Source of the DNA: Boothiomyces macroporosus
Lineage: Eukaryota > Chytridiomycota > Chytridiomycetes > Rhizophydiales > Terramycetaceae
Direction: 5' to 3'
DNA length: 64,000 bases
Assembly: GCA_027604185.1 (NCBI GenBank)
Contig: JADGKB010000051.1
Span: forward strand, 1-64,000
Part shown: positions 1 through 9,398 of the stretch, in pieces
Position numbering within the stretch: the first letter of the stretch is position 1
How the letters are laid out: each line of letters starts with the position of its first letter
The notes under the pieces: model-generated
What the model was told of the DNA's origin: nothing
The model's database searches: none
What the model saw: only the letters and a program-made list of their open reading frames with translations
Translations under genes and position numbers: made by a program

Positions 1-131
1 TCCCTTACAACGATCAAGTAAACTACGATGGAACTTTTTTGGATACCATTGACAAGATTGATTACAACCATGTTACTCAATTTGTTCGTAACACAATTGG
101 GTTTGTCGTTGAATTGTCTTTGGCAGCTTAA
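1..131 (+). CDS. M28 family metallopeptidase, C-terminal end only (cut by window edge)
   Basis: The reading frame enters from the left edge (first full codon at 3) and stops at TAA 129-131. The roughly 42 residues visible match the C-terminus of the neighbouring peptidase gene at 1116-2165 almost exactly (PYNDQVNYDGTFLDTID is shared). They diverge only in the last part, where this copy has KIDYNHVTQFVRNT and the neighbour has NVSFDHVAQFVRNT. This is therefore the 3' end of a tandem paralogue in the same orientation. Like its neighbour it has DGT where secreted fungal aminopeptidases of the family carry the zinc-ligand IHT. The rest of the gene lies outside the window. Confidence 0.85.
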   Translation, partial: PYNDQVNYDGTFLDTIDKIDYNHVTQFVRNTIGFVVELSLAA

Positions 132-1115
132 TAAGACAAATAAATGTAGAATAAAACTGGTTTATGCTGAATACTTTTTAAAAACTATTCATGAATGATC
201 CACTTTCAACAATTCCTCGTCTTTCCACTTTGATACGTATAGCAAAGGTTTAATGCTGGCACACAAAATGTTGATTTAGAAACCACCCAGACTGAAAGCT
301 ATGGGTGCTGGTGGGTATTAGTATTGGCTTCAGATCATCTTCATCGTGGACACAGAGAACGCGTGGTCGACATGTGGTGGGTTTAACGGCTAACGTAAAA
401 GTGCTGCTCAACTCTTGATAAGCGAGTTTGTATTTTTTTCAGTATAAACCAATCCCTGGATATCACATCGTGCTGTTCTTTCAGGTGTTAGAATGATTTC
501 TTTACCACGGCCATTTGTTTACAGATTCTTTATGTGATATTCTCCAATTATATACACTGTACTGCACAGTACATTTACCATGAGATTATATTCGCACGAG
601 AATTCTGAATATTCTTTGAAAGTAATGGAATCTCAATTATTGAAACTCTGGCAAAAGAAGGACTAGATCAAATGTTGATATCAGAATTTGATCTAAGACT
701 ACCGCGTTTCAAGACGTTACTTGAAACCAGTCCATATAAAATGGTGTCAAATTTCCAATTGGACAGTCCACTTGAAGGTTTTGATCCATTCGCAAATCAC
801 CTGATGTAGATCGCGCAGATGGACAAGTGATCACGTACCGAAAATTGATTGTGTAACCCAAATAAGTGAAGCTGCAAGGTATCAATGAATCAACTCAAAA
901 CTGATAGTAAACGAGAATTATAGTAGCTTATGTGCTCAAAGCTTCCAGTGCTCTCTCAAGGAAATTTACTTTTCCTCCATGCACAGAAGACATGTGGAGT
1001 GCATGCGAAAGTATGGTAAAATAACAGAACTCACAAGGCAGTTACACAGAAGGTTAATGACACAGAACGGATATCAGAAAACTATAAATACAGACGGGAA
1101 AGAGAACGCTCACAG
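132..1115. other. Intergenic spacer between the two peptidase genes
   Basis: This stretch of almost 1 kb separates the tandem peptidase genes. I see no long open frame, no tRNA-like cloverleaf and no clear repeat. The last 80 bases should hold the promoter of the downstream peptidase; an AT-rich TATA-like string (actataaat) lies at about 1080-1088, some 30 bases before the ATG. Confidence 0.4.
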
Positions 1116-2165
1116 ATGAACGCAATTACCCTTGCCCTCGCGATTTCCAGCATTGTAGCAGTTCCACCATGGGTCAAAAAAACCGATTTCAAAAACTTTG
1201 ATAGAATTGAAAGATTTTCAGCACCTACAGCCATTTCATCATTTCCAACCAAGCTTTCTCAGCAAACATTGGTCAACTCTTACATCAATCAAATTCAAAT
1301 TGACAACCTCAAAGCTCACGTAAACAAGCTCACTTCTTTCCCTGAAAGATATTATCAGAGTCAGAATGGTGCCGATGCTGCGACTTGGTTGTACAATGAA
1401 GTTGTCAATCTTGCAAAGAGCGCTTCACCAAAAGTAAAGCTCACTGTCAAATATTTCCAACACTCCCAATGGACTCAACCATCAGTGATTGCTAGATTGG
1501 AGCCAGTTACAAGCACTGGTCCTGGTGATATTATTATTACCGGTACTCATTTTGACACTGCTTCTTACGATATTGGAGGTGGCAGTGGAGATATTTCCAG
1601 ACCTAATCCAGCAGCAGATGATTGCGCATCTGGATCTAGTGTAATTGCTGAAACTCTACGTATTTTGGTAGCCCAAAACTTTGTTCCAAAAAGACCAATC
1701 GAATTCCACTGGTATGCAGCCGAAGAAGAGGGTCTTCTTGGATCTGACGAAGTTGCCAATGACTATGCATCCCGCCAAGTCCCAGTATTTACTTACTTGA
1801 ACCTTGATCAATCTGGCTACGTTCAACCAGGGGCTACTCCAGGTATTGGAATCATCACTGACTACACCACTTCTGATGCGACCAACTTCCTCACTCAAAC
1901 TGTAAAAACATACACCACCGTTACCCGTACTGGAACCTTCCAATGCGGATATGAATGTACTGACAATGCTGCTTGGTATGACGCCGGTTACAACAGTGCT
2001 CTGGCATTCGAAGCACCAACCAACTCTGAAGCATTCCCTTACAACGATCAAGTAAACTACGATGGAACTTTTTTGGATACCATTGACAATGTTAGCTTCG
2101 ATCACGTAGCCCAATTTGTTCGCAATACACTCGGGTTTGTAGTAGAACTTTCTCTTGCTCCTTGA
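1116..2165 (+). CDS. Secreted M28 family Zn-aminopeptidase-like protein
   Basis: Single exon, 349 aa. A short hydrophobic N-terminus (about residues 3-16) looks like a signal peptide, so the product is probably secreted or vacuolar. The M28 core is clear: GTHFDT (first His ligand), AADDCASG (bridging Asp), WYAAEEEGLLGS (catalytic Glu and Glu ligand) and LDQSGY (Asp ligand). The paired cysteines in CGYEC match the disulfide of fungal leucine aminopeptidase 1. Family members hydrolyse N-terminal residues from peptides using two zinc ions. Oddly, the last His ligand (IHT in fungal LAP1) aligns with DGT here, so one metal site may be altered; the partial tandem copy at the window edge shares this. 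The protein could be an active but divergent peptidase or a pseudo-enzyme. Confidence 0.85.
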   Translation: MNAITLALAISSIVAVPPWVKKTDFKNFDRIERFSAPTAISSFPTKLSQQTLVNSYINQIQIDNLKAHVNKLTSFPERYYQSQNGADAATWLYNEVVNLAKSASPKVKLTVKYFQHSQWTQPSVIARLEPVTSTGPGDIIITGTHFDTASYDIGGGSGDISRPNPAADDCASGSSVIAETLRILVAQNFVPKRPIEFHWYAAEEEGLLGSDEVANDYASRQVPVFTYLNLDQSGYVQPGATPGIGIITDYTTSDATNFLTQTVKTYTTVTRTGTFQCGYECTDNAAWYDAGYNSALAFEAPTNSEAFPYNDQVNYDGTFLDTIDNVSFDHVAQFVRNTLGFVVELSLAP

Positions 2166-2291
2166 AGAAACTAGAAATAAAGTCATTCAATTCTAAATTC
2201 ACCTCTAAAAAAGTTTCGTGAAAGTTATATTCTCACAGTGGTCAATGTCCAAGATCAAATCACATCTGGTGGTATCCATATTTATTTTCAT

Positions 2292-3355
2292 TTAACCAAC
2301 TCTGTAGAGATACAACAAGATATAGCTCATGGACACCCAGTTCAAAAAATCACTACACACTTTAATCCAGGTCATTATCTGCTGATTTTTTTGAAAATAA
2401 TCGATTTCAAAGGTGAGAAGCAAAGTGCTGTTGTTTAAAATAGTAATTCCGTACAATAACCAAAAGGTTAAATCCATCGCCCACTTGAAGTTTGCTATTT
2501 TCACCCTCTTTCCCTTTGATTTCACTTGAGATTTGATGGTCCCTGTATGCGACACATGCCCTTCAGATTTTTCTGGATTAATTAGACTTACCCTCGATGG
2601 TTTTTGATTCACGTACTTTTGAACTACCTCCCAAAGAGTCTTTTGTAATTATTAGTCGTGAGATCACTGAAGAACCAAAGTAATATAACACTGGAATGGA
2701 AATGAATGCACATACCAAAATAGAAAGAAGCATCATTGCTCTTCGAAATAGCAAATAGTACTCCAGGCCATTCCAAGTTCCAAGGGTGCACCAACCAATA
2801 CAAAATACCAATGTAGCGATAAGAATAACCAATCTAACCAATTTCAAGATTTTATCAGGAGAAACCACTCTTTCGCCGATTTTTACATCTGGAAATAAAT
2901 TTACTCCTGCTCCGGCTGAAACTACACCAACCTGATTGTTAATTCTACCATACAAGGAAAACGTTTGAAGAAATCGCGGCGAACGCGTAGCTGATGAAAT
3001 CCAAAATAATATTGGTTTGAACATATTGAGCAATACTGGACGCAGTCATTGTAGTAACATCAAATGTATATGTTAATCTGATATGTGCGAGTAGAGCGAT
3101 ACGGAACATGTCAGAAGTCCCAATTAGAAAGCAGAGTTTATCTGAAGCTGAGAGATTAAACTTTTGACCTCTTTTTCGAAGAGTGTTTCGAATAATGAGA
3201 CCTAAATATCCCAAACCAGTTATGCTTAGTATAACAATCATTACCAAATCGCTTATTGCAAAATCATACTGGGTTTCGCTTGAACAGCCCAAGTAGTTAA
3301 ATCTATAATCGCACATCTCCAACAAATACGCATTTGACAGAGTTTCGTTTGTCAT
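2292..3355 (-). CDS. Seven-TM membrane protein, family member A
   Basis: Three exons on the minus strand: 3355-2954, 2931-2592 and 2572-2292, with introns of 22 nt (2932-2953) and 19 nt (2573-2591). The product is 340 aa. Hydrophobic segments lie at about residues 36-56, 72-93, 114-142, 163-187, 198-222, 270-295 and 305-335, giving a likely seven-helix topology. A cysteine pair near the N-terminus (MCDYRFNYLGC) is shared with the adjacent paralogue at 3922-5004, as are both intron positions and the C-terminal motif SMSYILLYLYRVG. I do not recognise a known family; the layout would suit a receptor-like or lineage-specific membrane protein, but no GPCR signature is visible. The ATG at 3355 was chosen because it aligns with the start of the paralogue. 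Confidence 0.75.
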
Positions 3356-3921
3356 ATAGTTGAGTAAGTTTAGTTTTAAAAAGTACGTCATCTTGCTTCT
3401 GAAGGCTGACGTCGAACTTGCAGTCATGCGAGTAAGGTGATCTAAAATACCTTGGGCAACTCAATCTTCGCGGTTAAAACCAGCGTCAACGTGGTATAAA
3501 GAATTCACATGTAATTCGTTCAAAAACTTGCAAAAGTCGAATTCAATATCTTTGATGCGAACATTCCTGCAAAATTTGGTAAAGAATACAGCAGAGTTTA
3601 TGTGTATCTCATCGATATCTATTGGTAGTTTGTCGTTTGGTCCACAATGAAAGATTAGCCTAATATTTTAAATTACAATTGTTGAGCTGGTAGTTAGTAT
3701 AATGATGTAAAAATGGATTGATTATTGCTGCTATAATTGTCCTTGAACCTACTCGCTCCATGTGGGTGTAATATATGATTTTTTGAGTAGAAAGGACTTG
3801 AATGGGTAAGGTAGGTTTACGTAAGCAACGAAAAGGATGAGTGACAATTTCACAGATCTTTGAATTAAAGCTGGCATACTAAATTTGAATTGACCCCCAC
3901 TTTGTAACCCACTTTTTTATT
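3356..3921. other. Spacer between the two seven-TM paralogues
   Basis: About 570 bases upstream of gene A and downstream of gene B. It is AT-rich with many stop codons in all frames. I see no gene, RNA or repeat in it; it presumably holds the promoter of gene A at its left side. Confidence 0.4.
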
Positions 3922-5004
3922 CTATCCAACTCTATACAAGTACAGTAAAATGTAACTCATTGAGATTACACTTATACCATCACCAAAGGACTTTATACCT
4001 GCAATAATCTCTTGATGCGCTTGCAAATAAGAATTTTCAAAAGTCACCAAGAGTAAGCTGGAATTGATTATGGTAAATACAAACAGTAGCCAAATCGTCA
4101 TATCCATAGCCCATTTGAAGTTGGCTATTTTCTCCTCCTTACTCCTCTTTTTCACAAGGATTTTCTTTCCGCTAGACTTGCTCCCACTTTGATCTTGTTA
4201 GAAAAAAGATACCATCTACGCTAGCGGAGGCGCCATCTGCTTTGGTTGAATTGTGGCTCTTTTCATTGTGGGTTGATACTTTGTTTGCACCGTCGTTTGT
4301 CATCAATTGGGAGATTACATTATTTCCAAAAAAGTACAATGCAGGAATAGAAATGAAGGCACAACTACAGATAGAGATAATAAATGTGCCTCGTCTAAAC
4401 ATTATATAGTATGGTAGACCACTCCAGACACCCAAAGTACACCACCCTACACACAGCGTAAGAGTTATGGATAAAACTACCAATCTAATCAACTTAAAAA
4501 TCTTGTCTGGTGAAATCACTTTTTCTCCAATCTTCAAATCAGGAAACAAGTTGATTCCTGCTCCAGATGATACAACTCCAACCTAATATGAAAACAAAAT
4601 ACTAGAAAAATATTCGAACAAACAGCACCTGCGGAATAGTAAATGAAATCCAGAACTACATTGACCTGGACGTATCTTGCAATGTAAGTGTCAGTCAGTG
4701 AAGCTTTATCAACAAAGGCGATGGAACGTGCGTTTGCCAAGACTCCGATTCTAAAGATATTGGAAGTAATAGTTAATAAGCACACCTTGTCAGCCATTTG
4801 TAACTTCCATTTTGAACCTTTTAAACGCAAGATACTACGGAATATTAATAGCAGGTATCCTGTGGCAGAGCAGCATAAAAGAAGTATGACCACCAAATCA
4901 CTACTAGCAAAGTATTGTTGAGTCTTTTCTGAACACCCAAGGTAGTTCATTCGATGATCGCAAACATCAAACAAGTACGCATTCACAAGGGACTGGTTTG
5001 ACAT
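3922..5004 (-). CDS. Seven-TM membrane protein, family member B
   Basis: Three exons: 5004-4603, 4582-4213 and 4193-3922. Introns of 20 nt (4583-4602, gtattttgttttcatattag) and 19 nt (4194-4212, gtatcttttttctaacaag) sit at the same positions as in gene A. The product is 347 aa. Shared blocks with A include NAYL, NYLGCS, VNVVLDFIYY, SGAGINLFPD, KIFKLIRLVVLS, GWCTLG, ANFKWAMD and the C-terminal LLYLYRVG. The second intron is confirmed because only its removal fuses the frame ending SVDG to KEEKIANFKW. The function is unknown. The pair is a local tandem duplication in the same orientation, old enough that linker regions have diverged. Confidence 0.75.
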
Positions 5005-5362
5005 GCGAAAAGAGAATATTTGAAAACGTCATTTTGCAACACGCGACGGACTTTTCAGAATTCCCTGTAGTAGGACCTTTCAGTTAAATATCAACAAATA
5101 CCGTTTCAATGATGCACAGATCGCGTAACTCGTAGAACAGTAGCACCAACCTTCAGTCCCAACTTTTTTGGAGATGTAGCCAGAGAACAAAGCAACACGT
5201 TACAAGGGATAAGCTACATGACGATTTATAAAAGTGAAAATTATAGAAAATAATTAAACCCAATGAATGTCGAGATCTCAGCACCATTAAACAGTATTAA
5301 AACTCTCCCAGATCCACAATGGAAATGACCAGAGACGTGGTACACAAAATGCAGCTCCTTTA
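5005..5362. other. Spacer upstream of seven-TM gene B
   Basis: About 360 bases between the seven-TM gene B start and the 3' end of the next minus-strand gene. No coding frame, RNA or repeat recognised. It should contain the promoter of gene B and the 3' UTR of the upstream gene. Confidence 0.35.
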
Positions 5363-6772
5363 TTAAATATCTTTGCATTTCGATACATATCCTTCTAAAA
5401 GAAATTCAGCCCTAAAGACGGTTTGGGCTGATTTGGGAATTGTAGAGTTTGAGTAATATACCAAAGTATTATTCATTATTCCTACATCTAACGTGTAAGG
5501 AATTGAATATTTTCCTGAATCCTTGACTGGCCAATTGTGCTTCACCAACCAGTTACCAGGGAAGGTACTATTGATGTTTGTGGAAGTTACCAGATCACTC
5601 CCAGTATAGAATGTACTAGATAGCAAGTCGATACCAGGATATAGTCCGTATTGAGAAAAGCCATTCTCGATAGACAGTTTTCCCTCTGGTGATCCCGCGC
5701 ATTGATATTGAAATGTATCGCCAGCAACTGGCCCTATAGACCAATCAGGGGTGTAGGTGCGCTGAAAGTTTATTCCTTGCAGCATCTCTATGGAGGTGGT
5801 TGGGATGGAAATGGTATTGTTGACCCATACTCCATTACTAGACAAACATTGAACACTAGTGACTGACAGTTTGTAATATAGATTAGTGAAGCCGCAGTAA
5901 GAGATCAAGTTATTACTGTAGTTGACCGATGGGACGTAAATTAACAAAGCAAATATTGTTCCAATCAAGATCCAAGAGAAATATCTGGCATTTCGATTTA
6001 CTCGCCTATCCTTTGAACTAAGCTTGATGCAAAAGAAATAAGCAAGCTCTATTCTTAGCAACTTTCCAATCAACAAAGAATCTGCCACAGTTTTCAAATA
6101 GAGCCAAAGAGGGTACTGATTAATCTGCAAAGGAATCTTCAAGTCGAGAACCCATAGCACAATTTGAGTGAGAGCAATGGCAATATAGAGTTTTCTGTAT
6201 TCGTTAAAATCGCGATGGTCTGCCAACTTGTACTCTAATTCTGTGTGCCATTCAGAAAGATTCCTTTTTTTCCAAGCGGTAGACAACAAAGCCAAGTACA
6301 AGATAATGTATATGATGGAAAATATCGCCTGTGCTATGGAGTAAATGTTGAAACGCGAAGCCGTAAATCCATCGCCCAACGCCTTCATTATACACGTATC
6401 GCCAAAGAAAATTATCAACATTGAAATGTTGATGTAGTGTGAATATATTCCCATGCAAAGCTCAATCATTGCAAAAGTCATATCTTGAAAAAGTTTGAAA
6501 TGCCCACAAAATACAACTTCTTCAAAGAGGCCTTCATCTTCGGAGAGTGTTCCATCATCCAGCAGTACAGAGTCTTTTCCTGAATTTTCCTTTTCGAGCT
6601 GTGGTGGAATTAATGCATCAGAAGAACTTTGGGCCTCTTCTACTTCGGTAGGAGTCATGATTTCAATAATATCTTCGTTTGAGACTACCTTGTGGTTTTC
6701 CGTGTCTATGCTGATATTCGGTCTATTTGGTTTCGGTTCGGTTATTGGCGTAATTCTGTTTTTGTTATTCAT
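5363..6772 (-). CDS. Five-TM protein with C-terminal extracellular domain, member A
   Basis: Single exon, 469 aa. Residues 1-90 are hydrophilic and acidic and probably cytosolic. Hydrophobic helices follow at about 98-123, 141-165, 195-215, 222-250 and 263-281, and then a roughly 190-residue domain with several Asn-x-Ser/Thr sites and cysteines (ISYCGF, VQCLSSNG, YQCAGSPEG, SKCKD), which looks extracellular or lumenal. The adjacent gene at 6870-8261 is a paralogue with the same plan (shared HYKLFQD/HFKLFQD, KALGDGF, QYPLWLYLKT/QYPVWLYFKT, FHYQCSGYPEG/FQYQCAGSPEG). I do not recognise the family. A sensor or surface protein is plausible but not shown. Confidence 0.75.
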   Translation of the reverse strand: MNNKNRITPITEPKPNRPNISIDTENHKVVSNEDIIEIMTPTEVEEAQSSSDALIPPQLEKENSGKDSVLLDDGTLSEDEGLFEEVVFCGHFKLFQDMTFAMIELCMGIYSHYINISMLIIFFGDTCIMKALGDGFTASRFNIYSIAQAIFSIIYIILYLALLSTAWKKRNLSEWHTELEYKLADHRDFNEYRKLYIAIALTQIVLWVLDLKIPLQINQYPLWLYLKTVADSLLIGKLLRIELAYFFCIKLSSKDRRVNRNARYFSWILIGTIFALLIYVPSVNYSNNLISYCGFTNLYYKLSVTSVQCLSSNGVWVNNTISIPTTSIEMLQGINFQRTYTPDWSIGPVAGDTFQYQCAGSPEGKLSIENGFSQYGLYPGIDLLSSTFYTGSDLVTSTNINSTFPGNWLVKHNWPVKDSGKYSIPYTLDVGIMNNTLVYYSNSTIPKSAQTVFRAEFLLEGYVSKCKDI

Positions 6773-6869
6773 CTATAGTCAAAAAATTCGATTTACGCGA
6801 CTTTCTCATGCAAACGGCCAAATTTATAAATTTATCAATTTTCTATTTCTATATCGAATTTTAATGGTA

Positions 6870-8261
6870 TTAAACGAAGTTACAAATCGCTACGTAACCA
6901 GCAATTTCAACAGTCGCGACCAAATAAACTACCGACAGATTTTTACGGCTATTAATTTCAATGTCTAGCGTGTTCAAATTAACATCGTGCCCAATGAACA
7001 AATTATAAGTTGTTGAATATTCTCCTTGGTCTTCTGTTGGCCAGGTAATATTTAGCGTGCTACCTGGTTCATCCCACCACTGCAAGGTGCTATCCAATAC
7101 TGTAGAATTGAAGAATATCGTGCTATTGTCAAATATCACCCCAGGAAATACCCCAGTTTGATCGAAAAAACTAACAAGGTACAGCGCTCCTTCAGGATAC
7201 CCACTACATTGGTAGTGAAATACATCATAGTAGCCCAAACCATATCTGTTTCCTTGTGAGTCAGTGTAGAAGTTTGAAGCAGGAAGCATTTCGTACGGCC
7301 CAGTTGGAATATACATTGTGTTATTGACAAAAGTTGATCCATCACTGGCGAGACATTGAACGTTTGATACAGTTGTGTTGAAATACAGACATGTGAAACC
7401 AGAGTACACTGATTGATAAAAAAGAAAGTCTTTTGTGGGATATAAAATAACGATCGCAAGCAGTATCAAAATCCACAGCCACGAGACATACTTGACTGCT
7501 AATTCCTTTCTTTTGCGATCATTGAGCAATTCCAAGAATGGGTAACACATGAAAAAAGCCAGATATCGTCTTAGAATCTTGCTGACTAGGGTACCATTTG
7601 CTATAGTCTTGAAATAAAGCCAAACAGGGTACTGCCCCAGCTGTACTGAAATCTTCCAATCTAACCACCACAACAACAATTCATTCAAGCCAATCAATAG
7701 GAAAAGTTTGCGATAAAAGTTGAATGAAGTAATATCTTCCAGCTGTTTGTCCAGCATTATATGCCAATCTGATAAGCTTTCTCTTCCCCAAGCAGTCATC
7801 CATAAGGTAAGATAGAGAATGAGTGAAAAAACAGTTCCAATAGAGTGATACATTGAGTAAAAGTTGTATGGCGTAGTTGAAAACCCATCTCCAAGTGCTT
7901 TTTTGATACAGTCGTTAGTATACAAGACATAAAGCATGCTCACGTTAGTATAGTTGGAATAGACCGCCAAACAAACTTCAACAGCTACAAATGTCACATC
8001 TTGGAATAATTTGTAGTGGTGGCAAAATATCTTGTCTTCCATTCTTTCAGTGGAATCAATAAAGTTTTCCAAACTGACACTAAGTTTCCTTTTACTTTCA
8101 TGGAACACTCTTGAAGCATGTGAAGACCCCATTAAACCTATTCTCTCTTCTTTCTTTCCGTGAAAATGGCTAGGTTTACCTTCAGCGGCCGTCATTTCTG
8201 GATTTTCATATTCAATGTCGAATTGGACTGAAGGGCTGACTCTGATTTTCGATCGAGACAT
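6870..8261 (-). CDS. Five-TM protein with C-terminal extracellular domain, member B
   Basis: Single exon, 463 aa from the ATG at 8261-8259. It has the same architecture as the tandem neighbour at 5363-6772: an N-terminal cytosolic tail of about 85 residues, five hydrophobic helices, then a cysteine-bearing, N-glycosylation-rich C-terminal domain ending CNFV. Conserved anchors are CHHYKLFQD, DCIKKALGDGF, SDWHIMLDKQLED and VQCLASDG. Only about 97 bases separate its stop codon from the start of the neighbour, so the pair is a compact tandem duplication. The function is unknown. Neither copy has introns, unlike most genes here. Confidence 0.75.
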   Translation of the reverse strand: MSRSKIRVSPSVQFDIEYENPEMTAAEGKPSHFHGKKEERIGLMGSSHASRVFHESKRKLSVSLENFIDSTERMEDKIFCHHYKLFQDVTFVAVEVCLAVYSNYTNVSMLYVLYTNDCIKKALGDGFSTTPYNFYSMYHSIGTVFSLILYLTLWMTAWGRESLSDWHIMLDKQLEDITSFNFYRKLFLLIGLNELLLWWLDWKISVQLGQYPVWLYFKTIANGTLVSKILRRYLAFFMCYPFLELLNDRKRKELAVKYVSWLWILILLAIVILYPTKDFLFYQSVYSGFTCLYFNTTVSNVQCLASDGSTFVNNTMYIPTGPYEMLPASNFYTDSQGNRYGLGYYDVFHYQCSGYPEGALYLVSFFDQTGVFPGVIFDNSTIFFNSTVLDSTLQWWDEPGSTLNITWPTEDQGEYSTTYNLFIGHDVNLNTLDIEINSRKNLSVVYLVATVEIAGYVAICNFV

Positions 8262-9398
8262 CAACGCGTTTTTAGATGAAATATTTTAACATCGCGCTTG
8301 AATGGCCACGTCACTGGTATTAGCAACTATTGGGTAAAATACAGCTTGATGATTGAATTATATCCTCGAATCGTAATTCTAGATATAGGTCAGGTATTTC
8401 CACTGTCTATCAATTTGTACAATATCTTGAGGAATTGGGCAATTAGCACAGAAAACAATAGTAGAGATTAACTCTAATATGATATAGTCATATATTACAA
8501 TTTACCTGGATTATATTGAACTCACAAATAGGAAAAACAAATTTCAACAAATTTCAGCAAAGTTGTTTGGCAATAGGTGATTTTTCCTATGGTGACCATT
8601 ACGCTGTTTATTTCAGTACTGTTGCGAATATGCATTGTGAATAGCAAATAAATAGTCCGCGAGGAAATCTGATTCATGTCATGAAAATTGCTAGACGTTT
8701 AATTGCCACTTATGTTTGTTGAATCTTGAAAATCATTTTGCGCCTTTTTCTACTTGGGTTATCCTCCATTCTAATAGCGTAGGGTCTGAGATTTTGTCAA
8801 CTGTAAAAATCAATCCTGATATCGCTGTTTTTGGCTATTTCTGGTAAAGTAACTCCATACTATAAAGGCATGCCCTTTGAAGCGGTGGCAATACTACCAA
8901 ATGGTTGGTCTTGATATGTAAAGGATAAAGCGAGTTTACCAAGTCCTTGGTGCCTGATTTTTAAAGAATCGTGCGTACAGTATCGCACTCTGAAAAAACC
9001 ACCTTGGCTTTCTATAGCAAAAAGGCAATGCAAGATGGACATACTGGTAATTAGAGCTCTTCTATCTATTGAACTCTTTAAGGAATTCGGAATTGAATAC
9101 CATGCTGAATAGCATTGGAATTATAGGCTATCACCTAAAGATGCTGTCAAAATAATTTGCAACTGGAATACTTGGAAGGCACTTTTAATTCTATTGTGTG
9201 AATTTGACCGCTTGTTAAATAACAATCCTTGCCTCAATTCAGAGTACCTTTCGACAGGATCAATGGACTCTGGAGTAACGTGGTTGATTGATCAGTAGAA
9301 TCGTGTCACAGTATACGCATCAACACCCTGCTGCTTTCCGCACAGCACCGCTCCTCCCAATCTAAAAAATTTGGATTTTCAAGATCTTTTTATTTTTC
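8262..9398. other. Intergenic region between five-TM gene B and the XPD helicase gene
   Basis: This stretch of about 1.1 kb is one of the longest non-coding spans here and lies between divergently transcribed genes. No open frame above about 60 codons has any protein character. No tRNA or repeat was recognised. It must hold promoters for the genes on both sides. Confidence 0.35.

Noticed and set aside
1656..2186. 176-codon minus-strand frame across the M28 peptidase
   Set aside because: Shadow frame opposite a conserved coding sequence; no recognisable domain.
2238..2438. Plus-strand 66-codon frame downstream of the M28 peptidase
   Set aside because: It lies antisense to the third exon of the seven-TM gene A and has no protein features of its own.
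6495..6968. 157-codon plus-strand frame with hydrophobic stretches
   Set aside because: It is antisense to the start of the five-TM gene A; its Ser and Phe richness mirrors the acidic/Lys-rich code on the other strand.
8860..9042. 60-codon minus-strand frame in the XPD upstream spacer
   Set aside because: Starts near the length expected by chance; no family resemblance.
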